Assembly (NCBI GenBank): GCA_017650105.1
Contig: JAGCFO010000016.1
Location: 1 to 64,000, forward strand
Source of the DNA: Bacteroidaceae bacterium
GTDB lineage: Bacteria; Bacteroidota; Bacteroidia; Bacteroidales; Bacteroidaceae
Length of the DNA: 64,000 nt
Direction of reading: 5' to 3'
In this document: piece by piece, positions 31,201-40,366 of the stretch
How the letters are laid out: every line of letters begins with the position of its first letter
Numbering within the stretch: the stretch's first letter is position 1
The notes under the pieces: model-generated
Database searches by the model: none
What the model saw: the letters and a program-made list of their open reading frames with translations, nothing else
What the model was told of the DNA's origin: nothing
Program-made: the position numbers and the translations under genes

Positions 31201-32592
31201 GAGACAGGAGAGCCTGTACGTATCGTAGTAGGTCGTCTGGGCGAAGTTCGTTTCGTTGATACCGCAACAGGGATTACCCTTTCAACGCATACTCTGCCTT
31301 ACGGCTCGACCCTCTATGTTGCAGACAAGACCTTAGTTGAAAAAGGTACGCTCATTGCTAAGTGGGATCCTTTCAATGCAGTCATTGTTACGGAAGTAGC
31401 AGGTACTGTTCATTTCCAGGATGTAATTGAAGGAGTAACCTACCGCGTTGAGTCAGACGAGTCGACAGGTCTTCGTGAAATCATCATCGTTGAGTCGAAA
31501 GACCGCAGCAAGCTGCCTACAGCATGCGTAATGGATGCTGACGGAAACCTTATCCGTTCCTATAACCTTCCTGTGGGAGGACACGTTGTCGTTGAAGAAG
31601 GAAGTGAGGTTAAGGCAGGTGAAGTGATGGTAAAGATTCCTCGTGCTCAAGGCAAGGCTGGAGATATCACGGGTGGTTTGCCACGTGTAACCGAGCTCTT
31701 CGAGGCTCGAAATCCGTCCAACCCTGCTATCGTAAGCGAAATCGACGGAGAAATCTCGATGGGTAAGATTAAGCGAGGCAATCGCGAAATTATCGTCACT
31801 TCCAAGACGGGTGATATCAAGCGCTATCTGATTCCTACCAGCAAGCAGATACTTGTTCAGGAAAACGACTTCGTAAGAGCAGGCAACGCGCTGAGCGACG
31901 GTGCCGTTACTCCGTCTGACATCCTTGCCATCAAGGGTCCCACAGCCGTACAGGAATATATCGTGAACGAAGTTCAGGATGTATATCGTCTGCAGGGTGT
32001 GAAGATTAACGACAAGCACTTCGAGATTATCGTGCGTCAGATGATGCGCAAGGTGCAGATTGTGGAAGCCGGCGATACGCGCTTCCTCGAGCAGCAGGTA
32101 GTCGACAAGCTTGAGTTTATGGATGAGAACGACCGTATCTGGGGCAAGAAGGTAGTTATCGATGCCGGTGACTCCGAGTTGCTGCAGAAGGGACAAATCG
32201 TTACCGCACGCAAGCTGCGCGACGAAAACAGCTCGCTGAAGCGTCGCGACTTACGCATTGTGCAAGTGCGCGATGCCGTTCCTGCCACATCGACGCAGAT
32301 TCTTCAGGGTATCACGCGTGCTGCTTTGCAGACAACGTCGTTTATGTCTGCTGCCTCCTTCCAGGAGACAACGAAGGTGTTGAACGATGCCGCTATCAAC
32401 GGCAAGTCCGACTACCTCGAGGGCATGAAGGAAAACGTTATCTGCGGACATCTCATTCCTGCCGGAACAGGTCAGCGCGAGTTTGACAAAATCGTCGTAG
32501 GCTCACGTGAAGACTACGAGCGTATGATGGCAAACCGCCAGACTATCACCGACTTCGACGAGATGGAATCGGTAAGCGAAGACAGACAGTAA
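28264..32592 (+). CDS. rpoC: DNA-directed RNA polymerase subunit beta'
   Basis: The 1442-residue subunit has the N-terminal zinc site (CHCGKYKR...CDRCGVEV, about 62-85), the catalytic [12 protein letters not shown] (three Asp that hold Mg), the bridge-helix and trigger-loop segments ([22 protein letters not shown] and [19 protein letters not shown]) and a second Cys cluster ([13 protein letters not shown]). Codon choice drifts along the gene: the first two-thirds prefer T-ending codons, the last part C/G-ending ones. A strong terminator follows. Confidence 0.99.
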   Translation: MAFRKDNKIKTNFSKITISLASPEEILENSSGEVLKPETINYRTYKPERDGLFCERIFGPCKDYECHCGKYKRIRYKGIVCDRCGVEVTEKKVRRERMGHIELVVPVAHIWYFRSLPNKIGYLLGIPTKQLDSIIYYERYVVINPGVAADIEREDKEQGPLAKLDLLSEEEYLWFLDRLPEGNANLPDDDPQKFIAKMGAEAIYDLLVGLDLDSLSYELRSRADQDGSQQRKTEALKRLQVVESFRASRNINKPEWMIIKNVPVTPPELRPLVPLDGGRFATTDINDLYRRVIIRNNRLKRLIEIKAPEVILRNEKRMLQEAVDSLFDNSRKSSAVKSEANRPLKSLSDSLKGKQGRFRQNLLGKRVDYSARSVIVVGPELKMGECGIPKLMAAELYKPFIIRKLIERGIVKTVKSAKKIVDRKDPVIWDILEFVMKGHPVLLNRAPTLHRLGIQAFQPKLIEGKAIQLHPLACTAFNADFDGDQMAVHLPLSNEAILEAQLLMLQSHNILNPANGAPITVPAQDMVLGLYYITKLREGAKGQGLIFYGPEEALIAYNEGKVDIHAPVKVLVWDYDEKGNRVQVLRETSVGRIIVNELVPEECGYINTIISKKSLRDIISDVIKKAGMARACEFLDGIKNLGYEMAFKGGLSFNLNDIIIPKEKEELVAKGNEEVDEIMNEYNMGFITDNERYNKVIDVWTHVNDDLSRILMKTISSDNQGFNSVYMMLDSGARGSKEQIRQLSGMRGLMAKPQKAGAEGGQIIENPILSNFKEGLSVLEYFISTHGARKGLADTALKTADAGYLTRRLVDVSHDVIINEVDCGTLRGLICTALKNNDEVVASLAERILGRVSVHDITDPVTGDLIVAQGEMITEEIAARIEAANIESVEIRSVLTCESKKGVCAKCYGRNLATGLLVEKGEAVGVIAAQSIGEPGTQLTLRTFHAGGTASNIAANATIVAKNASRVELEELRTVDAVDETGEPVRIVVGRLGEVRFVDTATGITLSTHTLPYGSTLYVADKTLVEKGTLIAKWDPFNAVIVTEVAGTVHFQDVIEGVTYRVESDESTGLREIIIVESKDRSKLPTACVMDADGNLIRSYNLPVGGHVVVEEGSEVKAGEVMVKIPRAQGKAGDITGGLPRVTELFEARNPSNPAIVSEIDGEISMGKIKRGNREIIVTSKTGDIKRYLIPTSKQILVQENDFVRAGNALSDGAVTPSDILAIKGPTAVQEYIVNEVQDVYRLQGVKINDKHFEIIVRQMMRKVQIVEAGDTRFLEQQVVDKLEFMDENDRIWGKKVVIDAGDSELLQKGQIVTARKLRDENSSLKRRDLRIVQVRDAVPATSTQILQGITRAALQTTSFMSAASFQETTKVLNDAAINGKSDYLEGMKENVICGHLIPAGTGQREFDKIVVGSREDYERMMANRQTITDFDEMESVSEDRQ

Positions 32593-32613
32593 CAAGCGAC
32601 GAACTTGTTCGGA

Positions 32614-32650
32614 GGAAGGATTGGCTCATACTGCCAATCCTTCCTTTTTT
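32614..32650 (+). terminator. Terminator of the rpoBC operon
   Basis: GGAAGGATTGGC and GCCAATCCTTCC are exact 12-bp arms around a 7-base loop, followed by six T. It starts 21 bases after the rpoC stop. Confidence 0.95.
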
Positions 32651-32718
32651 ATGTAGTAAAGCATTTTTTTCTCTTCCAAAAGAAGCAGGCGAAAAGGGCA
32701 AAAAATATCGTGGAATTC

Positions 32719-32749
32719 TTTGCAAAAACGAAAAAAATGATTATCTTTG
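32719..32749 (+). promoter_or_regulatory. Promoter of the DUF805 gene
   Basis: TTTG at 32719-32722, a 19-base spacer and TATCTTTG at 32742-32749. The leader is about 110 bases long. Confidence 0.8.
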
Positions 32750-32865
32750 CACATAGAAAAACAGAGAAAAGGAGTGCTTCTCGCAAGTTGGTAGGAACGA
32801 CTCTCTGCCACATTGCCGAAAACACCCTCAGGCTCATTTTAAGGACAAATAAAAACTAAACCACT

Positions 32866-33474
32866 ATGGAAAGAATGACATTCGGACGAGCAATAAAGAC
32901 TTGCTTCTCAAAGTACTGCGTTTTCAAAGGGCGCGCCCAGCGAGCCGAGTACTGGTATTTTGTACTCTTCTGCTTCCTCGTCAACTGGGTATTAAGCACT
33001 GGGAGTATGGTAAAGTTAATGCCGACCCTTTTGGCAGAAGGCCCGGGACGGACTACGAACCCCTTTGAGATATATGCTCAGGGCGGGGTATTGATGTATG
33101 CCTACCTTTTGTTCTCGCTTGTAGTCTTATTGCCCACGCTTGCTGCTATGGTACGCCGCCTTCACGACACCAACCGCAGCGGCTGGTGGGTTTTGGCATA
33201 CTACCTCTTCATAATTGTAGGCGAAGTCGTTGTATTTATAATTGCGGGCGATTCATTCTCAACGGGAGGAGCGCAATTTGCCTTAGCTATGATGATTTTC
33301 GGCTTGGGAATGTTGGCCGTTTCCATCGTCCTCCTCGTATGGCTTTGCACAGCCGGCACCAAAGGGCCGAATAAGTATGGGCCCGACCCTCTTGGCTCGC
33401 AGCAGGAGGAGAACATCGTCGACGTGCCCTTCACGGTTGACCCTTCGGGGAAAGATACTGAAAAGGAAGCCTGA
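32866..33474 (+). CDS. DUF805 inner-membrane protein
   Basis: The 202-residue protein has the DUF805 start (FGRAIKTCFSKYCVFKGRAQRAEYWYFVLFCFLVN) with the typical F-x-GRAxRxEYW motif, and four hydrophobic segments (about 31-50, 76-97, 106-128, 138-166). RLHDTNRSGWW between the second and third segments is also typical. The function of the family is unknown. The C-terminal tail is polar (GPNKYGPDPLGSQQEENIVD and beyond). It is transcribed alone. Confidence 0.88.
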   Translation: MERMTFGRAIKTCFSKYCVFKGRAQRAEYWYFVLFCFLVNWVLSTGSMVKLMPTLLAEGPGRTTNPFEIYAQGGVLMYAYLLFSLVVLLPTLAAMVRRLHDTNRSGWWVLAYYLFIIVGEVVVFIIAGDSFSTGGAQFALAMMIFGLGMLAVSIVLLVWLCTAGTKGPNKYGPDPLGSQQEENIVDVPFTVDPSGKDTEKEA

Positions 33475-33494
33475 TGCAACAGGACGAAACAGAG

Positions 33495-33531
33495 AAAAAG
33501 GCGGCGTGTTCATTCAAGCATGCCGCTTTTT
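33495..33531 (+). terminator. Terminator of the DUF805 gene
   Basis: AAAAAGGCGGCGTG pairs with CATGCCGCTTTTT with a bulge and G-U pairs around a 10-base loop. A and T runs flank it. Confidence 0.8.
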
Positions 33532-33639
33532 CGCTATAGCAGCAGAGGGATGTCACGAGGCACTTTTTCCCGTATCGGTAGAAGCTGTTGCGCCGTTTAT
33601 GAAATGTAGCGCAGAGGAGATTTTATAAAGAGGAGAATA

Positions 33640-33748
33640 TTCCTTCTCCAACTTGAAATATGAAGAAGGGAAAATTTTTTTTGGAGAAGGAAAAAAATTT
33701 TTTCGAGAAGGGAAAAATATTTTTGGAGAACAAATATCGCGAGATGAA
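33640..33748. repeat. Dispersed intergenic palindromic repeat, copy C (multi-unit)
   Basis: Several modules stand in a row: CCTTCTCC, GAAGAAGGGAAAA with a T run, GGAGAAGG with an A7T6 core, GAGAAGGGAAAAATATTTTT, then GGAGAACAAATATCGCGAGATGAAG. It is the longest copy, which suggests local duplication. Confidence 0.8.
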
Positions 33749-33876
33749 GAAAGAAAAAAGCGATAAGCCTAACTCATCATTCAGGCACGAGAAAATGCTA
33801 GCTAAAAAAATGTAAAAGCATGCGCCGTTTCATTTTTTGTTGTATCTTCGCAAACAGAAATACCGTAAAAGCACAG

Positions 33877-36800
33877 ATGATGAAAAAACTATTTGCTATA
33901 CTTCTGCTCCTGTCGCTGGTGATGTCCATCAGGGCACAAGTGAAGGAAATCGTCAAGACAGGCGACACGACTGTCGAGGTTCATTATGCCGACGGGCAGA
34001 CGCGCGTGCTCGATTTCTACTTTCCCGACGTGGTGCGCATCTTCCAGGACCCCGCGGGAGGCCCTTTGCGTGCCCCTCAGGCAAAGCCCGAAGCGAAAAT
34101 TCTTGTTGACAACCCGCGTAGATGGAACACTCAGCCTCCCTTGTCGCAGTCTTCTCGCAAGCCTTTATTCTTCAATCCTGACATAAAGGTAGAAGGGCTT
34201 ACCGTTAGTACGCGGCTTATGGAGCTGACGTTTGACAAGCAGACGGGATTGATGACGGCGGGATATAAAACTGTTGATCATATTGTTAACGGGGGTTCTT
34301 ACAAAGTCTTCTCAGAAACAGCTCCCGTCAGCATCGAAAGCCGCAGCACCACCGTGCACCTCTCGCGCACCGCGGAGGAATGCTTCTACGGCGGAGGCAT
34401 GCAGAACGGCAGATTCTCGCACGGGGGGAAGGTGATACAGATAGTCAACACCAACAACTGGACCGACGGAGGCGTCTCCAGCCCTACACCCTTCTTCTGG
34501 AGCACAGCGGGCTACGGCATACTGTTTCATACCTTCCAGCCGGGACGATACGACTTTGGCGCCTCAACTCCCGAGGAAGTGGTGCTGAGCCACGATACCG
34601 ACTACTTGGATATGTTCTTGATGGTAACACTTCCCGGAACGAGCTGCTTGCGAGACTACTACCAGCTGACAGGCAAGCCCGTGCTGCTGCCAAAGTTCGG
34701 CTTCTACGAGGGACATCTCAATGCCTACAACCGCGACTATTGGAAGGAGACGGACGAAGGGGGCATTCTCTTCGAAGACGGCAAGCGCTACGTGGAGAGC
34801 CAGAAGCCCGTTGAGGGAGGCATCCGCGAGAGCCTGAACGGAGAGGTTAAAGACTCCCTCGGGCGCAACAGCTACCAGTTCTCAGCTCGCGCTGTGGTGG
34901 ACCGCTACGCCGCATACGATATGCCTCTCGGCTGGGTTCTGCCGAACGACGGCTACGCCTCCGGCTATGGGCAGACAGGCTCGTTGGAAGGAAACATCGA
35001 CAACTTGAGGCAGTTTAGCGACTATTCCCGAGAGCACGGAGTGGAAACGGGACTTTGGACTCAAAGCGATCTTCATCCTAAGGAGGGCATCGAACCACTC
35101 CTGCAGCGCGACATTGTGGGCGAGGTGCGCGACGGAGGTGTGCGTGTGCTCAAGACAGACGTCGCCTGGGTTGGCGCAGGGTATAGCTTCGGCTTGAACG
35201 GCGTTGCCGACATAGCGCAGACAATGACGGAAGAGGGAGACGGCGCGCGTCCCTTCATCATCACAGTCGACGGATGGGCAGGCACGCAGCGCTACGCAGG
35301 CCTCTGGAGCGGAGACCAGGCAGGAGGGCAATGGGAGTATATCCGCTTCCATATTCCTACCTACATAGGCTCGGGACTCTCGGGGCAGCCCAACGTGGGA
35401 AGCGATATGGACGGCATCTTCGGAGGGAAAAACCTTCCTGTCAACGTGCGCGACTTCCAATGGAAGACGTTTACGCCTATGGAACTGAACATGGACGGCT
35501 GGGGCGCAAACGAAAAATATCCTCATGCGTTGGGCAAGCGCGCCGAAGACATCAATCGCATTTGGCTGAAGATGAAAGCGGCGCTCATGCCCTACACCTA
35601 CAGCATCGCTTGGGAGGCAACGCGTTCCGGCTCCCCTATGGTGCAGGCTATGTCCGACTATCTGCGCGAAGTGGAGAGAGGGAGATATTTGAGCGAAATC
35701 CCTGTCTATATCGAAAACCCTCAGCATATCGACGACCTGACGAAGTATCAGTATATGTATGGCCCATATTTCCTTGTGGCGCCCATCTATCAAGACACCA
35801 AGATGGATGCTCAAGGAAACGACATACGCAACGGAATATTCCTGCCCGAGGGACTCTGGTATGATCCATATCAAGGAGGATATATAGAAGGAGGATGCAT
35901 CCTCAACAGCTACAATGCTCTGTTGGAACTCATTCCTCTTTTCATCCGCGAGGGAGCTATTATTCCCTTCACCGAGCCTCACAACCAGCCTCGCGATGTT
36001 GATTACACCCATCGTCGCTACTTTGTAATACCCAGGCACAAGGTTTGTTATTATGATGCGCTCTCCTTAGTAGAGTATGATGACGACGGAACTACGGATG
36101 CCTATCTTCGTGGCGAATATGTGACAACATCGCTATCAAATAACTATGATGACACGAAGAAAGAGCTGGAAGTCTTTATTTATGCCACAAACGGGAACTT
36201 CGAGGGCTTTGTGCCAGAGAAACGCACCTCAATAAACATTCTGGCATCCTCAGCTCCGAAAAGCGTAACCGTCAGAAAATTCAAGAATAAGGGAAAGAAA
36301 GGGAGAGGCAAGAAGATAGAGGCTTCGTGGGAATACGAGCATGGCTCGCTTACAATTGAGATTCCCACGATGGATGTAACAAAGGATGGGATTTATGTTG
36401 TTTGCAAGGGCTTCGAGCCTCAGAAGAAGTTGCCGCTTGCTAAAAAGAACGGTAAATTGGTTGCACCGAGTGTGACGTTTGAAACAACCGCCTATACCGT
36501 GAAGCCTTCGTGGACATTGCCTGAGAATGCCGATTATGCCGAGATACTGTTTGACGGTTTTCGCTATACTACGTTACGCGAGGGAGAGTTTCTCTTCGAC
36601 GGGTTGAAACCTGAGACGAAGTACGACTTTCAAATCCGCAGTGTGAATGCCGACGGTGTTTCGGAGTGGACTTCCTTCAGCGCTACCACAGACGCCAATC
36701 CGCTGGAATTTGCCGTTCATGGTATTTCGGGAAAGACATCCTGCCCCAATCAGCACGGACAAGGCATCAATCGTCTGTTCGACTTCGACGAAACAACTGT

Positions 36801-37746
36801 TTGGCACACCGAGTGGAGCACTAAAGCTGTTCCGTTTACTCTGGACATCGATTTGTGTTGCACAATCGAGCTTGACAGGATACAGTACCTCCCGCGCGAT
36901 GATGCCGGTAACGGAACACTCCTTGAGGGAACGCTTGCCTATAGTCTTGATGGGCGCACGTGGAGCGAAGCGCAGCCCTTCCGTTGGGAAGCAGACAGCA
37001 AGACGAAGGAACTCGTCGTCAAGGGGGCTCCCAGCGTGCGTTATCTCCGAATGGAAGTGACGCGCGGTAGGGGAGACTTCGGTTCGGGCAGACAGCTGTA
37101 TGTCTTCCGTGTTCCAGGCACCGAGGTGCTCATCCCGGGCGACATCAATCGTGATGGAAGTGTGAATATGGATGACCTTACGTCGTATATGAACTACACA
37201 GGCTTGCGCGTTGGTGATCCTGAATTCGACGGGTATGTGAGTGCGGGAGATATCAATCACGATGGGCGCATCGATGTCTCCGACATAGCTGTTGTTGCCA
37301 CACAGGTTCGTGGAGGAGCAGAGCAAAGCGTAGAGAAATTCGCAGGCTCTCTCTATCTGGCAAGTCCTACAGCGAAGGCTGAAAAAGGAAAGCTTACGGC
37401 TACCCTGAAGGCTGGCGAAACGCTGCGGATTAACGTGATGGGAGAAGACTTGAGCGAAGTGAATGCCTTTGGCTTCGCCCTTCCTTACGATGCAAACGAG
37501 TTGGAGTTTGTTGCTGTGGAAGACCTTAACGTCAAGCAGATGGAGAACCTGACAAACGACCGTCTGCATTCCAATGGCGAAAAAGTGCTGTATCCGGTAT
37601 TTGTCAACTTGGGCGACAGCGAAACGCTTGATGGCAGCGACAAGCTCTGCATCATAGTCTTCCGTGCACGACGTGCCTGCAAGGTATCTTTGGAGGGGAA
37701 GAACTTCACATTGGTAGATAAGAAGTTAAACAACATCTTGCAGTAA
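33877..37746 (+). CDS. Large secreted GH31-family glycosidase with FN3, F5/8C, dockerin-like and cohesin-like modules
   Basis: The 1289-residue protein has a signal peptide (MMKKLFAILLLLSLVMSIRA). A GH31 N-terminal beta domain and (beta/alpha)8 barrel follow, with nucleophile region LKTDVAWVGAGYSFGLNG (Asp about 428) and acid/base region NVGSDMDGIFGG (Asp about 510), to about residue 750. Then come a beta domain, an FN3 module (about 870-950), an F5/8-type C/CBM32-like module (about 955-1085), a dockerin-like pair of calcium loops (DINRDGSVNMDD and DINHDGRIDVSD, about 1090-1145) and a cohesin-like C-terminal domain. GH31 enzymes act mostly on alpha-glucosides, xylosides or galactosides; the substrate is not shown. 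Start is the paired ATG at 33877/33880. Confidence 0.88.
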   Translation: MMKKLFAILLLLSLVMSIRAQVKEIVKTGDTTVEVHYADGQTRVLDFYFPDVVRIFQDPAGGPLRAPQAKPEAKILVDNPRRWNTQPPLSQSSRKPLFFNPDIKVEGLTVSTRLMELTFDKQTGLMTAGYKTVDHIVNGGSYKVFSETAPVSIESRSTTVHLSRTAEECFYGGGMQNGRFSHGGKVIQIVNTNNWTDGGVSSPTPFFWSTAGYGILFHTFQPGRYDFGASTPEEVVLSHDTDYLDMFLMVTLPGTSCLRDYYQLTGKPVLLPKFGFYEGHLNAYNRDYWKETDEGGILFEDGKRYVESQKPVEGGIRESLNGEVKDSLGRNSYQFSARAVVDRYAAYDMPLGWVLPNDGYASGYGQTGSLEGNIDNLRQFSDYSREHGVETGLWTQSDLHPKEGIEPLLQRDIVGEVRDGGVRVLKTDVAWVGAGYSFGLNGVADIAQTMTEEGDGARPFIITVDGWAGTQRYAGLWSGDQAGGQWEYIRFHIPTYIGSGLSGQPNVGSDMDGIFGGKNLPVNVRDFQWKTFTPMELNMDGWGANEKYPHALGKRAEDINRIWLKMKAALMPYTYSIAWEATRSGSPMVQAMSDYLREVERGRYLSEIPVYIENPQHIDDLTKYQYMYGPYFLVAPIYQDTKMDAQGNDIRNGIFLPEGLWYDPYQGGYIEGGCILNSYNALLELIPLFIREGAIIPFTEPHNQPRDVDYTHRRYFVIPRHKVCYYDALSLVEYDDDGTTDAYLRGEYVTTSLSNNYDDTKKELEVFIYATNGNFEGFVPEKRTSINILASSAPKSVTVRKFKNKGKKGRGKKIEASWEYEHGSLTIEIPTMDVTKDGIYVVCKGFEPQKKLPLAKKNGKLVAPSVTFETTAYTVKPSWTLPENADYAEILFDGFRYTTLREGEFLFDGLKPETKYDFQIRSVNADGVSEWTSFSATTDANPLEFAVHGISGKTSCPNQHGQGINRLFDFDETTVWHTEWSTKAVPFTLDIDLCCTIELDRIQYLPRDDAGNGTLLEGTLAYSLDGRTWSEAQPFRWEADSKTKELVVKGAPSVRYLRMEVTRGRGDFGSGRQLYVFRVPGTEVLIPGDINRDGSVNMDDLTSYMNYTGLRVGDPEFDGYVSAGDINHDGRIDVSDIAVVATQVRGGAEQSVEKFAGSLYLASPTAKAEKGKLTATLKAGETLRINVMGEDLSEVNAFGFALPYDANELEFVAVEDLNVKQMENLTNDRLHSNGEKVLYPVFVNLGDSETLDGSDKLCIIVFRARRACKVSLEGKNFTLVDKKLNNILQ

Positions 37747-37811
37747 CAATCCATAGAGAAGATTTCCTATACGCAACAAAAGTAACAATCAACCATAAAT
37801 AAACTGACTAT

Positions 37812-38786
37812 ATGAAAGAATCGTATTTTGCCGACAGCACACGTTACGAAAACGGTATGAAGTATGAGCGCTGCGGGCGTTCAGGGGTGCTCTTGCCCAA
37901 GGTAAGTCTTGGCTTCTGGCACAATTTCGGGAGTGTCGATCCATACGAGCGAAGCCGTGAAATCACTCACTACGCCTTCGATCACGGAATCACCCATTTC
38001 GATTTGGCAAACAACTATGGACCCATTTACGGCTCGGCTGAGGAGACGATGGGGAGACTTATGGATGAGGATTTCCGCCCTTACAGAGACGAACTGTTTA
38101 TCTCTTCAAAAGCGGGTTATGACATGTGGCCTGGGCCTTATGGAAACTGGGGCAGCCGTAAATATCTGATGGCGAGCCTCGATCAGAGTCTCAAGCGGAT
38201 GAAGATAGACTATGTGGATTTGTTCTACAGCCATCGGTACGATCTGGAGACTCCTCTCGAGGAAACGCTGCAGGCGCTTGTCGACATCGTCAGGCAAGGG
38301 AAGGCGCTATATGTTGGCATCTCCAACTGGCCCCTTGAGCCCCTCAAGATAGGCTACGACTACCTGAAGGCGCACGATGTTCCCCTGCTCATCTATCAGG
38401 GAAGGCTGAACATGCTCGACAGGAAACCGATGGAAACGGGCATCCTCGACTTCTGTGCAGAGAAGGGAGTGGGATTCATCGCTTTCTCACCTCTGGCTCA
38501 GGGCTTGCTCACGAGCCGTTATCTGGGAGGAGACGTGCCTGCCGACAGCCGAATGGCGCGGGGAAAGTTCCTCAAGAGCGCGATGCTCACTCCCGAGATG
38601 TTGGGCAAGCTGCGAAACTACGACGCGAAGGCGAAAGAGCGCGGAGAAACGTTGGCACAGATGGCTCTCGCTTGGGTTCTGCAGCAGAAGGCAGTCACTT
38701 CGGTACTTATCGGAGCCAGCAGCACGAAGCAGCTCGAGGATAATCTCCGCTGCATCAACTCGGCGCCGATTTTGGAGAAGGAATAA
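37812..38786 (+). CDS. Aldo/keto reductase (YghZ/MgrA-like)
   Basis: This 324-residue (beta/alpha)8 NADPH-dependent oxidoreductase resembles the L-glyceraldehyde-3-phosphate reductase group. The catalytic tetrad is visible: Asp and Tyr in FDLANNYGPIYGSAEE, Lys in ISSKAGYDMW and His in YSHRYDLETPLEET. The cofactor region is IGASSTKQLEDNL near the end. The natural substrate is unknown. The last codons (LEKE and TAA) lie inside repeat copy D, so the C-terminus seems to be shaped by the repeat. Confidence 0.9.
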   Translation: MKESYFADSTRYENGMKYERCGRSGVLLPKVSLGFWHNFGSVDPYERSREITHYAFDHGITHFDLANNYGPIYGSAEETMGRLMDEDFRPYRDELFISSKAGYDMWPGPYGNWGSRKYLMASLDQSLKRMKIDYVDLFYSHRYDLETPLEETLQALVDIVRQGKALYVGISNWPLEPLKIGYDYLKAHDVPLLIYQGRLNMLDRKPMETGILDFCAEKGVGFIAFSPLAQGLLTSRYLGGDVPADSRMARGKFLKSAMLTPEMLGKLRNYDAKAKERGETLAQMALAWVLQQKAVTSVLIGASSTKQLEDNLRCINSAPILEKE

Positions 38787-38872
38787 TTTTTTTTGAAGAA
38801 GGGAAAAAATTTTTTTCCTTCTTCATAGCGCGTTTTCCCTTCTCCAAAAAAATTTTTCGAGAAGGAAAAATC
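38773..38872. repeat. Dispersed intergenic palindromic repeat, copy D, overlapping the aldo/keto reductase 3' end
   Basis: It starts TTGGAGAAGGAATAATTTT inside the reductase gene, where the stop codon TAA is part of the repeat. It goes on with GAAGAAGGGAAAAAA/TTTTTTTCCTTCTTC (a near-perfect palindrome), GCGCG, TTCCCTTCTCC and an A7T5 core with GAGAAGG. It ends 10 bases from the DUF2851 stop. Confidence 0.8.
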
Positions 38873-38881
38873 TGTTATCCC

Positions 38882-40189
38882 TTATTCATCCTTCGCCCTC
38901 TTCAGATATTGATATCCAATGCGGCACCTGAGACAGTCTTTTCGCTCACAATAGTTTCGCTTCAGATGGATAAGCGACTGAGTGTCAGCAGCATTGTTGA
39001 CGCTCAATCCGCAATCGCGCCAGTTGCGGATGATAAAATTGTTTTCGGCAGGCAGTTGCTCGAGTAGCGAGACGGCTTTGTCGCAGTATTCGGGCAGATT
39101 CTTCCGATGCCCATAGGCAAAAAGGAAGGGGGCTGCTGTATTGATGAGCAGGAGCTCGAGCGTGCTGTCGCTCATCTGCTTCGGATGGCTTCCTGTGGGT
39201 GTGCTGCCAAAGATATAGTGCGTATCCCAATAGGACGACGCCGTGCAGCGAAGCATGGAGCAGAGAGCATCTTTGTCGGGAGCGTCGAGCATGTTGCGCG
39301 ACGTGACTATCTCGTTGTGATAGAGCATTGCCAGCTGAGCCATTCGCACGAAGGGTGAGTTGTCGGGGCGCATGCGCGCGAGCTTCCAAAGGGAAGGAGA
39401 GATAGGCTTTAGGCCGAACTTATGCTTCAGGAAGCTGTATTCGCTGCAGAGCTCCTGATAGTAAGGCTCTTGCTGAACGGATTCGCGATAATAAGGGGGC
39501 AGAATCTGCAAGTCCAACATGCCTGCTTGCCCGAAAAAGAGCGCCTCCACCTGCCGCAAGTTGTCGCGATGATGGTCTACCGCCCTGAAAGGGATTGTGC
39601 GGGCCCACGCATCGAAGGCTGCTCCGTTCACACCGAAGCCGAAGTTATGCGCAAGGGTGCAGAAGAGGGCATCGTCCCAGTTCAGCTCATGCTCCTCGTA
39701 TCGTTGACGTATCTGCTCACATCGTTCTTTCAGCCTCTCCACCAGCAGCGACGAGAGGAAGCTGTGTATCATCAAGTTGCTCAAGTCGCCTATCGCCTGA
39801 TAGCAAGGAGGGTATTTGTCGATGGTTAGCAGCTCCTGATAGCGCGCGCGGATGGCGTCGGGGATGTGCAGAACCAGCTGAGGAATGGCAGCTCCCTCCT
39901 TTCGGTGAATGATGGCATCGGAGTCTTCCACCACATGCAGGATAATCGAGTCGTATCTCTCGTCCTCATCATGATGATGCAGAAACCAGTCGGAGGCTTT
40001 GAGGTGGAGCTCCACGTTTCCCACCCATGTGGTGCCCCCGATAGAGACTTTGGCATTGAAGAAGTCGGGCCCGGCATCTGTGTTCTGAAGCCCGACGTCC
40101 AAAACCTCCACTTCCTGCCCGTCGATAGTCTTCAGCCCGGCAAGAGGGAAAAGCTTGTGTTTCCAAGTATAGTGCAGCAGATTTTCCAT
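38882..40189 (-). CDS. DUF2851-family protein
   Basis: The 435-residue protein starts MENLLHYTWKHKLFPLAGLKTIDGQEVEVLDVG and has the family segments NTDAGPDFFNAKV and GNVELHLKASDWFLHHHDEDERYDSIILHVV. The conserved DAGPDF...GNVELH...HHxDxxYDxVILHVV pattern has suggested a nuclease-like fold to some, but no activity is established. A C-terminal Cys cluster (CERKDCLRCRIGYQYL) may bind metal. Transcribed alone, convergent with the aldo/keto reductase and divergent from dapB. Confidence 0.87.
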   Translation of the reverse strand: MENLLHYTWKHKLFPLAGLKTIDGQEVEVLDVGLQNTDAGPDFFNAKVSIGGTTWVGNVELHLKASDWFLHHHDEDERYDSIILHVVEDSDAIIHRKEGAAIPQLVLHIPDAIRARYQELLTIDKYPPCYQAIGDLSNLMIHSFLSSLLVERLKERCEQIRQRYEEHELNWDDALFCTLAHNFGFGVNGAAFDAWARTIPFRAVDHHRDNLRQVEALFFGQAGMLDLQILPPYYRESVQQEPYYQELCSEYSFLKHKFGLKPISPSLWKLARMRPDNSPFVRMAQLAMLYHNEIVTSRNMLDAPDKDALCSMLRCTASSYWDTHYIFGSTPTGSHPKQMSDSTLELLLINTAAPFLFAYGHRKNLPEYCDKAVSLLEQLPAENNFIIRNWRDCGLSVNNAADTQSLIHLKRNYCERKDCLRCRIGYQYLKRAKDE

Positions 40190-40217
40190 GTGTGGTTTTT
40201 TAACGAATATTATAGGG

Positions 40218-40225
40218 CAAATGTA
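40218..40225 (-). promoter_or_regulatory. -7 box of the DUF2851 gene
   Basis: Read on the minus strand: TACATTTG, a TAnnTTTG match 29 bases before the start codon. No clear -33 element. Confidence 0.55.
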
Positions 40226-40247
40226 CGATTTTTCTGTAATAAAAGGT

Positions 40248-40255
40248 TACCTTTG
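40248..40255 (+). promoter_or_regulatory. -7 box of the dapB operon
   Basis: TACCTTTG on the plus strand, 112 bases before the dapB start, divergent from the DUF2851 signal 22 bases away. The -33 match is weak. Confidence 0.55.
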
Positions 40256-40366
40256 TCCGTTTATTTTACAAAGTTTTTTTACCGGAAGGCTTTTCGTGTC
40301 CTGGATTCGCCGAGAGACAATCACGATGGATTCTGCACGGAAGCATCATTGAAACGAAAAGGACCA

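Larger units (their letters stand above)
33475..33876. other. Intergenic region between DUF805 and the GH31 gene
   Basis: It contains a terminator (33495-33531), the longest repeat copy C (33640-33748) and the leader of the GH31 gene, with a degenerate -7 box TATCTTCG at 33843-33850. No gene is seen. Confidence 0.6.
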
